DNA from: Ensifer sp. MPMI2T
Lineage (GTDB): Bacteria; Pseudomonadota; Alphaproteobacteria; Rhizobiales; Rhizobiaceae
Direction of reading: 5' to 3'
Length of the DNA stretch: 64,000 bases
Assembly (NCBI RefSeq): GCF_004827385.1
Contig: NZ_SRXN01000004.1
Span: 62,001 to 126,000, forward strand
Shown: one piece after another, positions 8,984 through 17,030 of the stretch
How positions within the stretch are numbered: position 1 is the first letter of the stretch
Layout: every line of letters starts with the position of its first letter
Position numbers and translations under genes: made by a program
Notes under the pieces: model-generated
Database searches by the model: none
Told to the model about the DNA's origin: nothing
What the model saw: only the letters and a program-made list of their open reading frames with translations

Positions 8984-10891
8984 ATGGCGAGCCGCTATTC
9001 CGAAGTGTACGCCGCATGGAAGACCGATCCGCATGGATTTTGGGCCGATGCGGCCGGATCGATCGACTGGTTCCAACCACCCGAGCGCATTTTCGAGTCC
9101 GAGCGCGGAACCTATGGGCACTGGTTTCCCGATGGGGTGACGAACACCTGCCACAACTGTCTCGACCGTCATGTGAAAGGCGGCCGGGCTCAGCAGCCCG
9201 CCTTCATCTATGATAGCCCCGTCACCGGCCGGATCGAAAAGATTTCCTATGCCGATTTGCTCACCGACGTGAAAGCGATGGCGGCAGTCTATCGCAATCT
9301 TGGGGTGGGCAAGGGCGACCGGATCATTATCTATATGCCGATGATCCCTCAGGCGGCGGTGGCAATGCTCGCCGCCGCACGCATCGGCGCGGTGCATTCT
9401 GTCGTCTTTGGCGGTTTTGCCGCCAATGAGCTTGCCGTGCGCATCGACGATTGCCAGGCGAAGCTGGTTGTCTCAGCGAGCTGCGGTCTCGAACCCGGGC
9501 GTACGGTCGCCTACAAGCCGCTTCTTGATGCGGCCATCGAGATCGCCGCCACCAAGCCGGCCCATTGCCTGATTTTCCAACGCGATATGCTCGCCGCCGA
9601 CATGGTTCCGGGCCGGGACATCGACTTTGCCGAGGCGCTCGCAGCGGCGAAGGAAGCCGGCGAAGAGGCTCCCTGCACCCCGGTCGCATCGACCGATCCG
9701 CTTTACGTGCTTTATACGTCCGGGACCACCGGGCAGCCGAAGGGTGTCGTGCGCGACAATGGCGGCCACATGGTCGCGCTCAAATGGTCGATGGAGCATT
9801 TCTTCGGCGTGCGGCCGGGCGAGGTCTTCTGGGCCGCTTCAGACATCGGTTGGGTTGTCGGGCACTCCTACATCGTCTACGGACCGCTTCTCAACGGCAA
9901 CACCTCCGTCCTCTTCGAAGGCAAGCCGGTCGGCACGCCCGATCCCGGCACTTATTGGCGCATCATCGCTGAGCACGGCGTCGCGGTCATGTTCACGGCG
10001 CCGACGGCACTGCGGGCGATCCGTAAGGAGGATCCGGAAGCGACATATGTGTCCCGCTACGACCTCTCGCGTTTCCGGGCGCTTTACCTTGCCGGCGAGC
10101 GGGCGGACCCGGACACGATCCAATGGGCCGAGCGGGCGCTCGGTGTTCCGGTCATCGATCACTGGTGGCAGACGGAGACGGGATGGCCGGTCGCCGGCAA
10201 TCCGATGGGCCTGGGGCTGCTGCCGGTAAAATACGGCTCCCCGGCTGTTCCCCTGCCGGGCTACGACGTTCAGGTGCTCGATGATGCCGGGCACCCGGTA
10301 GGGCCAGGCATGCTGGGCAATGTGGTGGTCAAGCTGCCGCTCCCGCCGGGCTGCCTACCGACGCTCTGGAACGCCGACGATCGCTTCCACGCGGCCTATC
10401 TCGACGAATATCCCGGCTTCTACAAGACGGCGGACGCCGGCTATGTCGATGACGACGGCTACATCTTCATCATGGCTCGCACCGACGACATCATCAACGT
10501 CGCCGGCCACCGGCTGTCGACCGGCGCGATGGAGGAGGTCTGCGCCAGCCATCCCGACGTGGCGGAATGCGCGGTGATCGGCATCGCCGATTCGCTGAAG
10601 GGGCAGATTCCCGCGGGCTTCCTGGTGATCAATTCCAATGTTTCCCGTGAAACGTCGGAAATCGAAAGGGAAGTCGTCACGCTCGTGCGCGAGCGGATCG
10701 GACCCGTTGCCGCCTTCCGGATGGCGATCTGCGTCAAGCGTTTGCCGAAGACACGTTCCGGCAAGATCCTCCGGGCGACGATCCAGAAGATTGCCGACGG
10801 CCAGCCCTGGAAGATGCCGGCGACAATCGACGACCCGGCGATCCTCGACGAGATTACCGAAGCGCTGCACGCGAAGGGTATCGGGCTGTAG
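8984..10891 (+). CDS. prpE: Propionyl-CoA synthetase-like acyl-CoA ligase (PrpE type)
   Basis: A 635-residue ANL-family acid:CoA ligase, forming acyl-adenylate and then acyl-CoA. The phosphate-binding loop YTSGTTGQPKG is at about residues 244-254, YSKTADAGY-like FYKTADAGYVDDDGY lies further on, and the C-terminal KTRSGKILR motif has the catalytic lysine near 593. The tail QKIADGQPWKMPATIDDP is closer to propionyl- than to acetyl-CoA synthetases, whereas acsA at 13406 ends in the acetyl-type tail. The ATG at 8984 is chosen for its strong ribosome site GGGAGGAGG. No methylcitrate-cycle genes are adjacent. The coding sequence holds a parS-like site (10639-10654). Substrate preference is inferred. 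Confidence 0.88.
   Translation: MASRYSEVYAAWKTDPHGFWADAAGSIDWFQPPERIFESERGTYGHWFPDGVTNTCHNCLDRHVKGGRAQQPAFIYDSPVTGRIEKISYADLLTDVKAMAAVYRNLGVGKGDRIIIYMPMIPQAAVAMLAAARIGAVHSVVFGGFAANELAVRIDDCQAKLVVSASCGLEPGRTVAYKPLLDAAIEIAATKPAHCLIFQRDMLAADMVPGRDIDFAEALAAAKEAGEEAPCTPVASTDPLYVLYTSGTTGQPKGVVRDNGGHMVALKWSMEHFFGVRPGEVFWAASDIGWVVGHSYIVYGPLLNGNTSVLFEGKPVGTPDPGTYWRIIAEHGVAVMFTAPTALRAIRKEDPEATYVSRYDLSRFRALYLAGERADPDTIQWAERALGVPVIDHWWQTETGWPVAGNPMGLGLLPVKYGSPAVPLPGYDVQVLDDAGHPVGPGMLGNVVVKLPLPPGCLPTLWNADDRFHAAYLDEYPGFYKTADAGYVDDDGYIFIMARTDDIINVAGHRLSTGAMEEVCASHPDVAECAVIGIADSLKGQIPAGFLVINSNVSRETSEIEREVVTLVRERIGPVAAFRMAICVKRLPKTRSGKILRATIQKIADGQPWKMPATIDDPAILDEITEALHAKGIGL
10639..10654. promoter_or_regulatory. 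parS-like site with one mismatch, inside prpE
   Basis: TGTTTCCCGTGAAACG matches the 14-bp parS palindrome at 13 positions (A to C in the core CACGTG). It is 8 kb from parB. The core mismatch may weaken ParB loading, so this is a candidate secondary site. Confidence 0.5.
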
Positions 10892-10898
10892 GCGAGCG

Positions 10899-11774
10899 TC
10901 ATCCCGCCACCGGGTTGACGACCACCTTGAACCACGCACAGAAGGCGGAAGCCGCCTTCTGCCGCGAGACCTTGCTAATGAGGAAGTAACTCTCGTGCTC
11001 CAGGACGGCGATGTCGGAGAGCACGATCAGGTCGCCGTTTTCGATTTCCCGCCGGCATACTTCGACCGGGCAAAGCGCCACGCCGTGACCGGCGATGGCG
11101 GCTGTTGCCAACAGATTAAAGTCCTGGAAGACCGGCCCGCCAAGCGGCTGGCGGGGCGAGAGGCCGGCTTTGGTAAGCCAATGCTGCCAGTGTCTCGTCG
11201 TCTCGTCATGGAGCAGGTCCGCTGCAGCGATGTCGTCGGGCGTGGCGATGCTGCCCTTGCGCTCCAGGTAGCGCGGGCTGGCGACCGGTCGATTGACGCG
11301 CGAAAAGAGCCGCTCGCAAGCGACACCATCCGAAGTGTCGGCGCCAAGCGTGATCAGGACATCGCAACCTGTCTCGCGAAGGCGCTGTGCGGCCGAGGCG
11401 TAAACCACCTTCACCGCGATGTCGGCATTGGCGGCGAGGAAATCGCCCAGCGCCGGGATCAGCCAGCGCGTTGCGATCGAGGGAATGCATGCAACGGTGA
11501 TCTCGGATTTCGTTCTCTGTTTCAACGCCTCCGCTTCGGCCGAAACACGTTCGAAACTGGCCGACAGGATTTCGGCCAGCCTTTCGGCTTCCGGCGCCAG
11601 GCGGACACCGCGCTTTTCCCGCAGGAACAGCGGTCGCCCGAACCATTCCTCCAATTGCCGAATTTGGTGGCTGACCGCCGCATGCGTCACATGCAACTCA
11701 TCGGCTGCGCGCGAAAAGCTCGCCAGGCGTGCTGCGGCTTCGAAAACCCTGAGCGCGCCGAGTGGTGGCATCAT
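10899..11774 (-). CDS. LysR family transcriptional regulator (GcvA-like)
   Basis: A 291-residue LysR protein. The N-terminal helix-turn-helix is [20 protein letters not shown] followed by [20 protein letters not shown]. The effector-binding domain begins with [20 protein letters not shown], typical of the GcvA/AmpR group. The ATG at 11774 follows GAGGAG; an upstream in-frame start at 11837 lacks a ribosome site. It is transcribed divergently from the ectC-like gene across 137 bp, the usual layout for a LysR protein and its target. The perfect inverted repeat at 11791-11810 just upstream of its start is a plausible operator. The effector is unknown. Confidence 0.92.
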   Translation of the reverse strand: MMPPLGALRVFEAAARLASFSRAADELHVTHAAVSHQIRQLEEWFGRPLFLREKRGVRLAPEAERLAEILSASFERVSAEAEALKQRTKSEITVACIPSIATRWLIPALGDFLAANADIAVKVVYASAAQRLRETGCDVLITLGADTSDGVACERLFSRVNRPVASPRYLERKGSIATPDDIAAADLLHDETTRHWQHWLTKAGLSPRQPLGGPVFQDFNLLATAAIAGHGVALCPVEVCRREIENGDLIVLSDIAVLEHESYFLISKVSRQKAASAFCAWFKVVVNPVAG

Positions 11775-11790
11775 ATGTAAATTCTCCTCA

Positions 11791-11810
11791 ACGATTCGGT
11801 GAGGAATCGT
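11791..11810. promoter_or_regulatory. Inverted repeat between LysR gene and ectC-like gene
   Basis: ACGATTC, a six-base spacer, then GAATCGT: a perfect 7-bp inverted repeat containing the TTC-N6-GAA arrangement compatible with the LysR T-N11-A box. It lies 17 bp upstream of the LysR start, suiting autorepression, and about 100 bp from the ectC-like start, suiting activation. Function is inferred. Confidence 0.5.
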
Positions 11811-11911
11811 CATTTGTGCAAAAGACGAATCCAGCAAATAAAGAGCTCACTGCGATCCGATCTGAGTTCGCATCGCGGCATTTGTCAAATTTTCTCACTG
11901 TAGGAGACCGC

Positions 11912-12298
11912 ATGTTCGTGCGCAGCCTGAAGGATGTCGAAGCCACAGACTATTTCGTCGAATGGGGAAGCGGGACGAGTCATAGGCTGCTGACGCAAGT
12001 GGACGGCATGGGATTTACCGTCTGCCACACGGTGGTGCGCGCCAATACGGTTTCGCTGCTCGAATACCGCAATCATCTCGAAGCCTGCTATTGCATCGCC
12101 GGCGAAGGCGAGGTCGAGGACATGCAGGGCAACGTCTTCCCGATCCGCAAGGGCGACATCTATGTGCTCGATCAGCACGACAAGCACTATTTGCGCGGCG
12201 GCCGCGACGAAGACCTGATCCTCGTCAGCATCTTCAATCCGCCGCTCAAGGGAACCGAGCGACACAATCTCAACGACCCGTCAGGCTCGGCCTACTGA
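11912..12298 (+). CDS. ectC: L-ectoine synthase-like cupin protein (orphan EctC)
   Basis: A 128-residue cupin closely resembling ectoine synthase, which cyclises N-gamma-acetyl-diaminobutyrate to ectoine. The family start [10 protein letters not shown] is followed by the conserved [32 protein letters not shown] and [17 protein letters not shown] metal- and substrate-site segments, and the end [12 protein letters not shown] is typical. The ATG at 11912 follows GTAGGAGACC. ectA and ectB are not adjacent, so this is a solitary copy. Orphan EctC proteins are known in bacteria that cannot make ectoine de novo and may act on imported precursor or have another role. The divergent LysR gene suggests inducible expression. 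A bidirectional terminator follows. Confidence 0.85.
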   Translation: MFVRSLKDVEATDYFVEWGSGTSHRLLTQVDGMGFTVCHTVVRANTVSLLEYRNHLEACYCIAGEGEVEDMQGNVFPIRKGDIYVLDQHDKHYLRGGRDEDLILVSIFNPPLKGTERHNLNDPSGSAY

Positions 12299-12310
12299 TC
12301 CGCGCAACAA

Positions 12311-12338
12311 AAAACCCGGATCGCGAGATCCGGGTTTT
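12311..12338. terminator. Bidirectional intrinsic terminator between ectC and trcR
   Basis: A perfect 12-bp stem, AAAACCCGGATC and GATCCGGGTTTT, around a GCGA loop. The A tract on the left and T tract on the right let it work for both convergent genes. Confidence 0.9.
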
Positions 12339-12363
12339 GCCCATTTCTGTTGTCGACGGACGA

Positions 12364-13062
12364 TCAATAATCGTCGTCTTCGTCGTCCTTGCGATCCGAC
12401 TTCAGCGACTTCAGCTTGGCGAAGACGGCATCGGCGTCGATTTCCTTCTCTTCCTCGCGATCGAAGCTGTAGCCGAGCTTTTCGGTCTCCTGTGCTGCCT
12501 CCAGCGTTGCACCCGTCTCGGCCGCGGTCGGCAGCGGGCGGCCCTTGGAGGCGCGTTCGACTTCCAGATCGAGGTCGATCTGCGAGCAGAGGCCAAGCGT
12601 CACCGGATCCATCGGCGTCAGGTTGGCCGAGTTCCAATGGGTGCGCTCGCGAATCTGCTCGATCGTCGTCTTCGTGGTGCCGACCAGCCGCGAAATCTGC
12701 GCGTCCTTCAGCTCGGGATGGTTGCGCACCAACCAGAGGATGGCGTTCGGACGGTCCTGGCGCTTGGAGACCGGTGTATAGCGCGGGCCCTTGCGCTTGG
12801 AGTCCGGAACGCGAACCTTCGGTTCGGAGAGCTTGAGCTTGTGGTTCGGGTTTGCTTCGCCGCGCGCGATCTCGTCGCGAGAGAGCTGACCGGTGGCGAT
12901 CGGATCGAGGCCCTTGATGCCCTGCGCCGATTCACCGTCGGCGATCGCTTTCACTTCGAGCGGGTGCAGCTTGCAGAACTGCGCGATCTGGTCGAACGAC
13001 AGCGCTGTGTTGTCAACGAGCCAGACGGCGGTTGCCTTGGGCATAAGCAGTTGCTGAGCCAT
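12364..13062 (-). CDS. trcR: Cell cycle transcriptional regulator TrcR (DUF1013)
   Basis: A 232-residue DUF1013 protein, a family confined to alphaproteobacteria and named TrcR for its role as a cell-cycle transcription factor. The N terminus MAQQLLMPKATAVWLVDNTALSF, the central NAILWLVRNHPELKDAQISR helix-turn-helix-like segment with VGTTKTTIEQIRERTHWN, and LTPMDPVTLGLCSQIDLD are the conserved blocks. The acidic C terminus (EEEKEID, ending DDEDDDY) is also usual. Length is normal. It is transcribed alone toward the shared terminator with ectC. The 342-bp region upstream is partly occupied by a hairpin repeat, leaving about 200 bp for the promoter. Confidence 0.93.
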   Translation of the reverse strand: MAQQLLMPKATAVWLVDNTALSFDQIAQFCKLHPLEVKAIADGESAQGIKGLDPIATGQLSRDEIARGEANPNHKLKLSEPKVRVPDSKRKGPRYTPVSKRQDRPNAILWLVRNHPELKDAQISRLVGTTKTTIEQIRERTHWNSANLTPMDPVTLGLCSQIDLDLEVERASKGRPLPTAAETGATLEAAQETEKLGYSFDREEEKEIDADAVFAKLKSLKSDRKDDEDDDY

Positions 13063-13405
13063 GGATATAGTCCTTTTGTCCGTCCGCGCCGGTGTCGCGG
13101 GCCGTGGAGTCTACCACTGATTTCCGGGAATTGAGCGCCTCTATAACGTCACTGTCGCGAAATTGCAATTCTTTCAGTACCGAATGTCCTTTTGTCTAAT
13201 TGCGGGCCGGTTTTGACCTGCTATGAATCGTGACCGAAGCGGGCGGCTGGGAGGTTGCCCTCAAGTGGGATGGGGAAATGTGTGGTGCGGTTTTCCGCCC
13301 CGCATCCCGCTCTAACTTTAGGAATCGATCACGTTTGTGATCTTGGGTCGGTTCGAGCCAAAATCACAAATGTGATCTGGCCAGGAATGCGCAGGGAGGA
13401 AACAC
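13063..13405. other. Divergent intergenic region trcR-acsA
   Basis: 343 bp without a gene. The first 200 bp include an AT-richer stretch (about 13150-13230) suited to the trcR promoter. The remainder is a palindromic repeat element (13270-13377) ending 28 bases before acsA. The acsA ribosome site GGGAGGAA lies at about 13393-13400. Confidence 0.6.
13270..13377. repeat. Interspersed hairpin element, type H, upstream of acsA
   Basis: The left part (GTGCGGTTTTCCGCCCCGCA, then CCCGCTCTAAC) matches the module GGCGGAAACCGCCCACAC / CTGCTCTA seen at 40613-40648. The right part is a long stem: 13327-13346 (GATCACGTTTGTGATCTTGG) pairs with 13358-13377, with two non-Watson-Crick positions of 20 and an 11-base loop. 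This is a repeat family common in rhizobial intergenic DNA (recalled), not obviously a protein operator, although each arm is itself a small palindrome. Confidence 0.75.
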
Positions 13406-15355
13406 ATGTCCGTAAAGACCTATCCGGTTCTGAAATCCGCCAAGAGCCGGACGCTGCTCGACAACGCTGAATATCTGAGATGGTACGAGGAAAGTGTTGC
13501 CGATCCGGACAAGTTCTGGGGCAAGCACGGCAAGCGGATCGATTGGTTCAAGCCCTACACCAAGGTCAAGAACACGACCTTCAAGGGTAAGGTGTCGATC
13601 AAGTGGTACGAGGACGGCATTACCAATGTCTCCTACAACTGTATCGACCGCCATCTGAAGACCCATGGCGAGAAGACCGCGATCATCTGGGAGGGGGACA
13701 ACCCCTACATCGATAAGAAGATCACCTATAACCAGCTTTACGATCAGGTCTGCCGTCTCGCGAATGTGTTGAAGAAACACGGCGTCAAGAAGGGCGATCG
13801 CGTTACCATCTACATGCCGATGATTCCGGAAGCGGCCTACGCGATGCTCGCCTGCGCCCGAATCGGCGCCATTCATTCGGTTGTCTTCGGCGGCTTCTCA
13901 CCGGACGCGCTCGCCGGTCGTATCGTCGACTGCGAATCCACTTTCGTGATCACCTGCGACGAAGGCGTGCGCGGCGGCAAACCAGTTCCGCTTAAGGAAA
14001 ACACCGAAAGGGCGATCGATATCGCCGCCAAGCAGCATGTGATGGTCAACAAGGTGCTCGTCGTGCGCCGTACCGGCGGCAAGGTCTCGTGGGCGCCGGG
14101 GCGCGACGTCTGGTACCACCAGGAGATCGCCACCGTGAAGCCGGACTGCCCTCCGGCGAAGATGAGGGCAGAGGACCCGCTCTTCATCCTCTATACCTCG
14201 GGCTCGACCGGCAAGCCGAAGGGCGTGCTGCATACGACCGGAGGCTATCTCGTCTATGCGTCGATGACGCACGAATATGTCTTCGATTACCGCGACGGCG
14301 ATATCTACTGGTGCACGGCCGACGTAGGCTGGGTGACGGGCCACTCTTACATCGTCTACGGCCCGCTTGCCAACGCGGCGACGACGCTGATGTTCGAGGG
14401 CGTGCCGAACTTCCCGGATGCCGGCCGCTTCTGGGAGGTCGTCGACAAGCACAAGGTCAACGTCTTCTACACAGCACCGACGGCGATCCGCTCGCTGATG
14501 GGTGCCGGCGACGAGTTCGTCACGCGCTCCTCGCGTTCGTCGCTGCGCCTGCTTGGAACGGTCGGCGAACCGATCAATCCGGAAGCCTGGGAATGGTACT
14601 ACAATGTCGTCGGCGAACAGCGCTCGCCGATCGTCGATACCTGGTGGCAGACGGAAACGGGTGGCATCCTGATCACCCCGCTGCCGGGCGCGACTGATCT
14701 GAAGCCCGGTTCTGCGACCCGGCCCTTCTTCGGCGTCCAGCCGCAGCTTGTCGACAACGAGGGCAATGTGCTCGAGGGCGAGGCTGACGGCAATCTCTGC
14801 ATCACCGATAGCTGGCCGGGCCAGATGAGAACGGTTTATGGCGACCATGCACGGTTCATCCAGACCTATTTCTCCACTTACAAGGGCAAATATTTCACCG
14901 GTGACGGCTGCCGGCGCGACGAGGACGGCTACTACTGGATCACCGGCCGCGTCGATGACGTGCTCAATGTGTCCGGGCACCGCCTTGGCACGGCCGAGGT
15001 CGAGTCGGCGCTCGTCTCGCACCATCTCGTCTCGGAAGCCGCTGTCGTCGGCTATCCGCACCCGATCAAGGGACAGGGCATTTACTGCTATGTTTCGTTG
15101 ATGGCCGGCGAGACCGGCAATGACGATCTTCGCCAGGACCTCGTCAAGCATGTCCGCTCGGAGATCGGACCGATCGCCACGCCCGACAAGATCCAGTTCG
15201 CGCCTGGCCTGCCGAAGACGCGATCCGGCAAGATCATGCGGCGCATTCTCCGCAAGATCGCTGAGGACGACTTTGGCTCTCTGGGCGACACTTCGACGCT
15301 TGCGGATCCCGCGGTGGTCGACGATCTGATCGCCAATCGCCAGAATCGTGCGTGA
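13406..15355 (+). CDS. acsA: Acetate--CoA ligase (acetyl-CoA synthetase)
   Basis: A 649-residue AMP-forming acetyl-CoA synthetase; it lets cells use acetate and recycle acetate from other pathways. The N-terminal ACAS domain, [11 protein letters not shown] at about 263-273, the DTWWQTETG substrate-pocket motif, [13 protein letters not shown] and the C-terminal [16 protein letters not shown] motif (catalytic and acetylation-regulated lysine near 608) are all intact. Length is exactly that of the family. The tail [16 protein letters not shown] marks it as Acs rather than PrpE. It is transcribed alone from a promoter behind a large palindromic repeat and is followed by a RIME-like element. Confidence 0.97.
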   Translation: MSVKTYPVLKSAKSRTLLDNAEYLRWYEESVADPDKFWGKHGKRIDWFKPYTKVKNTTFKGKVSIKWYEDGITNVSYNCIDRHLKTHGEKTAIIWEGDNPYIDKKITYNQLYDQVCRLANVLKKHGVKKGDRVTIYMPMIPEAAYAMLACARIGAIHSVVFGGFSPDALAGRIVDCESTFVITCDEGVRGGKPVPLKENTERAIDIAAKQHVMVNKVLVVRRTGGKVSWAPGRDVWYHQEIATVKPDCPPAKMRAEDPLFILYTSGSTGKPKGVLHTTGGYLVYASMTHEYVFDYRDGDIYWCTADVGWVTGHSYIVYGPLANAATTLMFEGVPNFPDAGRFWEVVDKHKVNVFYTAPTAIRSLMGAGDEFVTRSSRSSLRLLGTVGEPINPEAWEWYYNVVGEQRSPIVDTWWQTETGGILITPLPGATDLKPGSATRPFFGVQPQLVDNEGNVLEGEADGNLCITDSWPGQMRTVYGDHARFIQTYFSTYKGKYFTGDGCRRDEDGYYWITGRVDDVLNVSGHRLGTAEVESALVSHHLVSEAAVVGYPHPIKGQGIYCYVSLMAGETGNDDLRQDLVKHVRSEIGPIATPDKIQFAPGLPKTRSGKIMRRILRKIAEDDFGSLGDTSTLADPAVVDDLIANRQNRA

Positions 15356-15682
15356 GCTTTAGTGAGGCGGCTGTGCAGCGGGGTGGCTGTGCGCGCCGAC
15401 GGCCCCTCATCCGGCTGCCGCCACCTTCTCCCCGCAGGCGGGGACAAGGGACATTGCGGCAACCTCACGCCCTCCCTGCGAAAGGCTCGGCGTCCTGTCC
15501 CCTCTCCCCGCGTGCGGGGAGAGGGCTAGGGTGAGGGGCAGGCCGCTGAGGGGTCGCGTCATTTAGCCGGATTCGCGTAGATGGCCTCACTCGCGCTCGG
15601 GCGAGCTTACACCACTACGATCTCGGCCTAGCGCCTATCGGATCGCCAGCGGAACGAGTTCACTCTACCGAGGTATAGCGTC
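15356..15682. other. Convergent intergenic region acsA-SDHAF4 gene
   Basis: 327 bp. A RIME-like element fills 15403-15540. The remaining 142 bp toward the SDHAF4-like gene hold no recognised gene or strong terminator. Confidence 0.5.
15403..15540 (+). repeat. RIME-like mosaic element, copy 1
   Basis: Starts CCCCTCATCCGG and ends GGTGAGGGGCA, so the termini are inverted repeats. Inside are two hairpins: CTCCCCGC...GCGGGGA (left) and CCTCTCCCCGC...GCGGGGAGAGG (right). The same plan is seen at 30688, 50950, 56307, 58206 and 62230. It matches the Rhizobium-specific intergenic mosaic elements from general knowledge. Confidence 0.85.
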
Positions 15683-15883
15683 TCAGAAATCGATCGCCCG
15701 ACCCTTGATCTCCCAATCGCCGAAGCGGGCCGGATCGAGGCCTCCGCGACCACCAAGCTCGGGCGGCATGACTTGTTGTTCCACCGCCCGCCGTCTCTCC
15801 TCCGCCTCCTTCAGCGCGCGCAGCGCAGCTGCCGGCAGCGGGCGTTTGGGGCGATCGGGCGCATTGTCGTTGTCGTTTTGCAT
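15683..15883 (-). CDS. DUF1674 protein, succinate dehydrogenase assembly factor 4-like
   Basis: A 66-residue protein of the DUF1674 family, homologous to mitochondrial SDHAF4, which helps assemble the flavoprotein subunit of succinate dehydrogenase. The diagnostic C terminus GGRGGLDPARFGDWEIKGRAIDF-type end is present (last about 23 residues), after a charged helical segment AALRALKEAEERRR. The ATG at 15883 gives the usual small size. An upstream in-frame start at 15976 would add a non-conserved segment and run into the parS-like site. It is divergent from htpX. Function is transferred from family knowledge. Confidence 0.85.
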   Translation of the reverse strand: MQNDNDNAPDRPKRPLPAAALRALKEAEERRRAVEQQVMPPELGGRGGLDPARFGDWEIKGRAIDF

Positions 15884-15968
15884 CGGGCGGTCCGGCTTTC
15901 CGTAACGATATTGAAGAGCGGAAGATTTATCCCCATCATATAAGGCGCCAGCGTTCGAACGGAAACCC

Positions 15969-15984
15969 TGATTCACGTGAAACG
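15969..15984. promoter_or_regulatory. parS-like site with one mismatch, upstream of htpX
   Basis: TGATTCACGTGAAACG keeps the CACGTG core and matches the 14-bp parS palindrome at 13 positions. It is intergenic, between the SDHAF4-like gene and htpX. Because the core is intact it is a stronger candidate than the site in prpE. Confidence 0.6.
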
Positions 15985-16070
15985 TTCGGGCGAACTGGAC
16001 GGAACGAAAGCGGCTGCAAACGCTTTTTCATGCAATCGCTGAACGATAGGGATATGCCTGGAGCTCATCC

Positions 16071-17030
16071 ATGAATCTCATGCGCACCGCAATGCTGCTT
16101 GCCGTCATGACCGTCCTCTTCATGGCCGTCGGCTACGCCATCGGCGGCCGGGGCGGCATGATGATCGCCCTGGTCATCGCCGCTGGCATGAACTTCTTCG
16201 CCTACTGGAATTCCGACCGCATGGTCTTGAGCATGTACCGGGCCCAGGAGGTGGATGAACGCACCGCGCCCGAATACTACGGAATCGTCCGGGATCTGGC
16301 GCAGAATGCCGGTTTGCCGATGCCGCGTGTTTATGTCATCGACAGTCCGCAGCCGAACGCCTTTGCCACCGGCCGCAACCCTGAGAATGCCGCAGTTGCT
16401 GCCTCCACGGGCCTCTTGCATTCGCTTTCCTATGAGGAAGTCGCGGGTGTCATGGCGCATGAGCTCGCGCATATCCAGTATCGCGACACCTTGACGATGA
16501 CGCTGACGGCCACGCTTGCCGGCGCGATTTCGATGCTCGGCAACTTCGCCTTCTTCTTCGGCGGCAACCGCGACAGCAACAATCCGCTCGGTTTCATCGG
16601 CGTTCTTGTTGCGATGATTGTCGCGCCGCTCGCGGCGATGCTGGTGCAGATGGCGATCAGCCGTACCCGCGAATATTCCGCCGACCGGCGCGGCGCGGAA
16701 ATCTGTGGCAATCCGCTCTGGCTTTCCTCGGCGCTGCAGAAAATCGCCGGTGCCGCTCATGTGATCCACAATGACGACGCCGAGCGCAACCCGGCGACCG
16801 CGCATATGTTCATCATCAATCCGCTTTCCGGCGAACGGATGGACAATCTCTTCTCGACCCATCCGAGCACCGAAAATCGCGTTGCGGCGCTGGAGGAGAT
16901 GGCGCGCGGGATGTCGATGGGCTCGACGTCGCCGGTCCGCGCTGATAATTCCGTGCGCAAATCGCGCTCTGTCCCGAGAACCGGCTGGGGTCGCGGTGGT
17001 TCCGAACCGCCCAAAGGTCCCTGGTCCTGA
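16071..17030 (+). CDS. htpX: Membrane zinc metalloprotease HtpX
   Basis: A 319-residue M48B inner-membrane protease that degrades misfolded membrane proteins. Two N-terminal transmembrane segments (about residues 5-22 and 30-46) precede the zinc motif HELAH at 130-134. Two further hydrophobic stretches follow ([17 protein letters not shown] and [18 protein letters not shown]), then [19 protein letters not shown] with the third zinc ligand Glu. The C terminus includes [18 protein letters not shown], typical for alphaproteobacterial HtpX. Its stop overlaps the rsmB start (TGATG), so the two genes are coupled. Confidence 0.96.
   Translation: MNLMRTAMLLAVMTVLFMAVGYAIGGRGGMMIALVIAAGMNFFAYWNSDRMVLSMYRAQEVDERTAPEYYGIVRDLAQNAGLPMPRVYVIDSPQPNAFATGRNPENAAVAASTGLLHSLSYEEVAGVMAHELAHIQYRDTLTMTLTATLAGAISMLGNFAFFFGGNRDSNNPLGFIGVLVAMIVAPLAAMLVQMAISRTREYSADRRGAEICGNPLWLSSALQKIAGAAHVIHNDDAERNPATAHMFIINPLSGERMDNLFSTHPSTENRVAALEEMARGMSMGSTSPVRADNSVRKSRSVPRTGWGRGGSEPPKGPWS

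Noticed and set aside
10638..11780. 380-codon plus-strand frame spanning the end of prpE and the LysR gene
   Set aside because: Antisense to an intact LysR protein and out of frame with prpE.
13327..13377. Pair of CRP/FNR-type operators upstream of acsA
   Set aside because: The dyads read ATCAC-N4-GTGAT and pair with each other as one hairpin; the flanking module recurs at 40612, so a repeat element explains them better.
13898..15151. A 417-codon minus-strand frame across acsA
   Set aside because: acsA carries all synthetase motifs on the plus strand; the frame is an antisense shadow.
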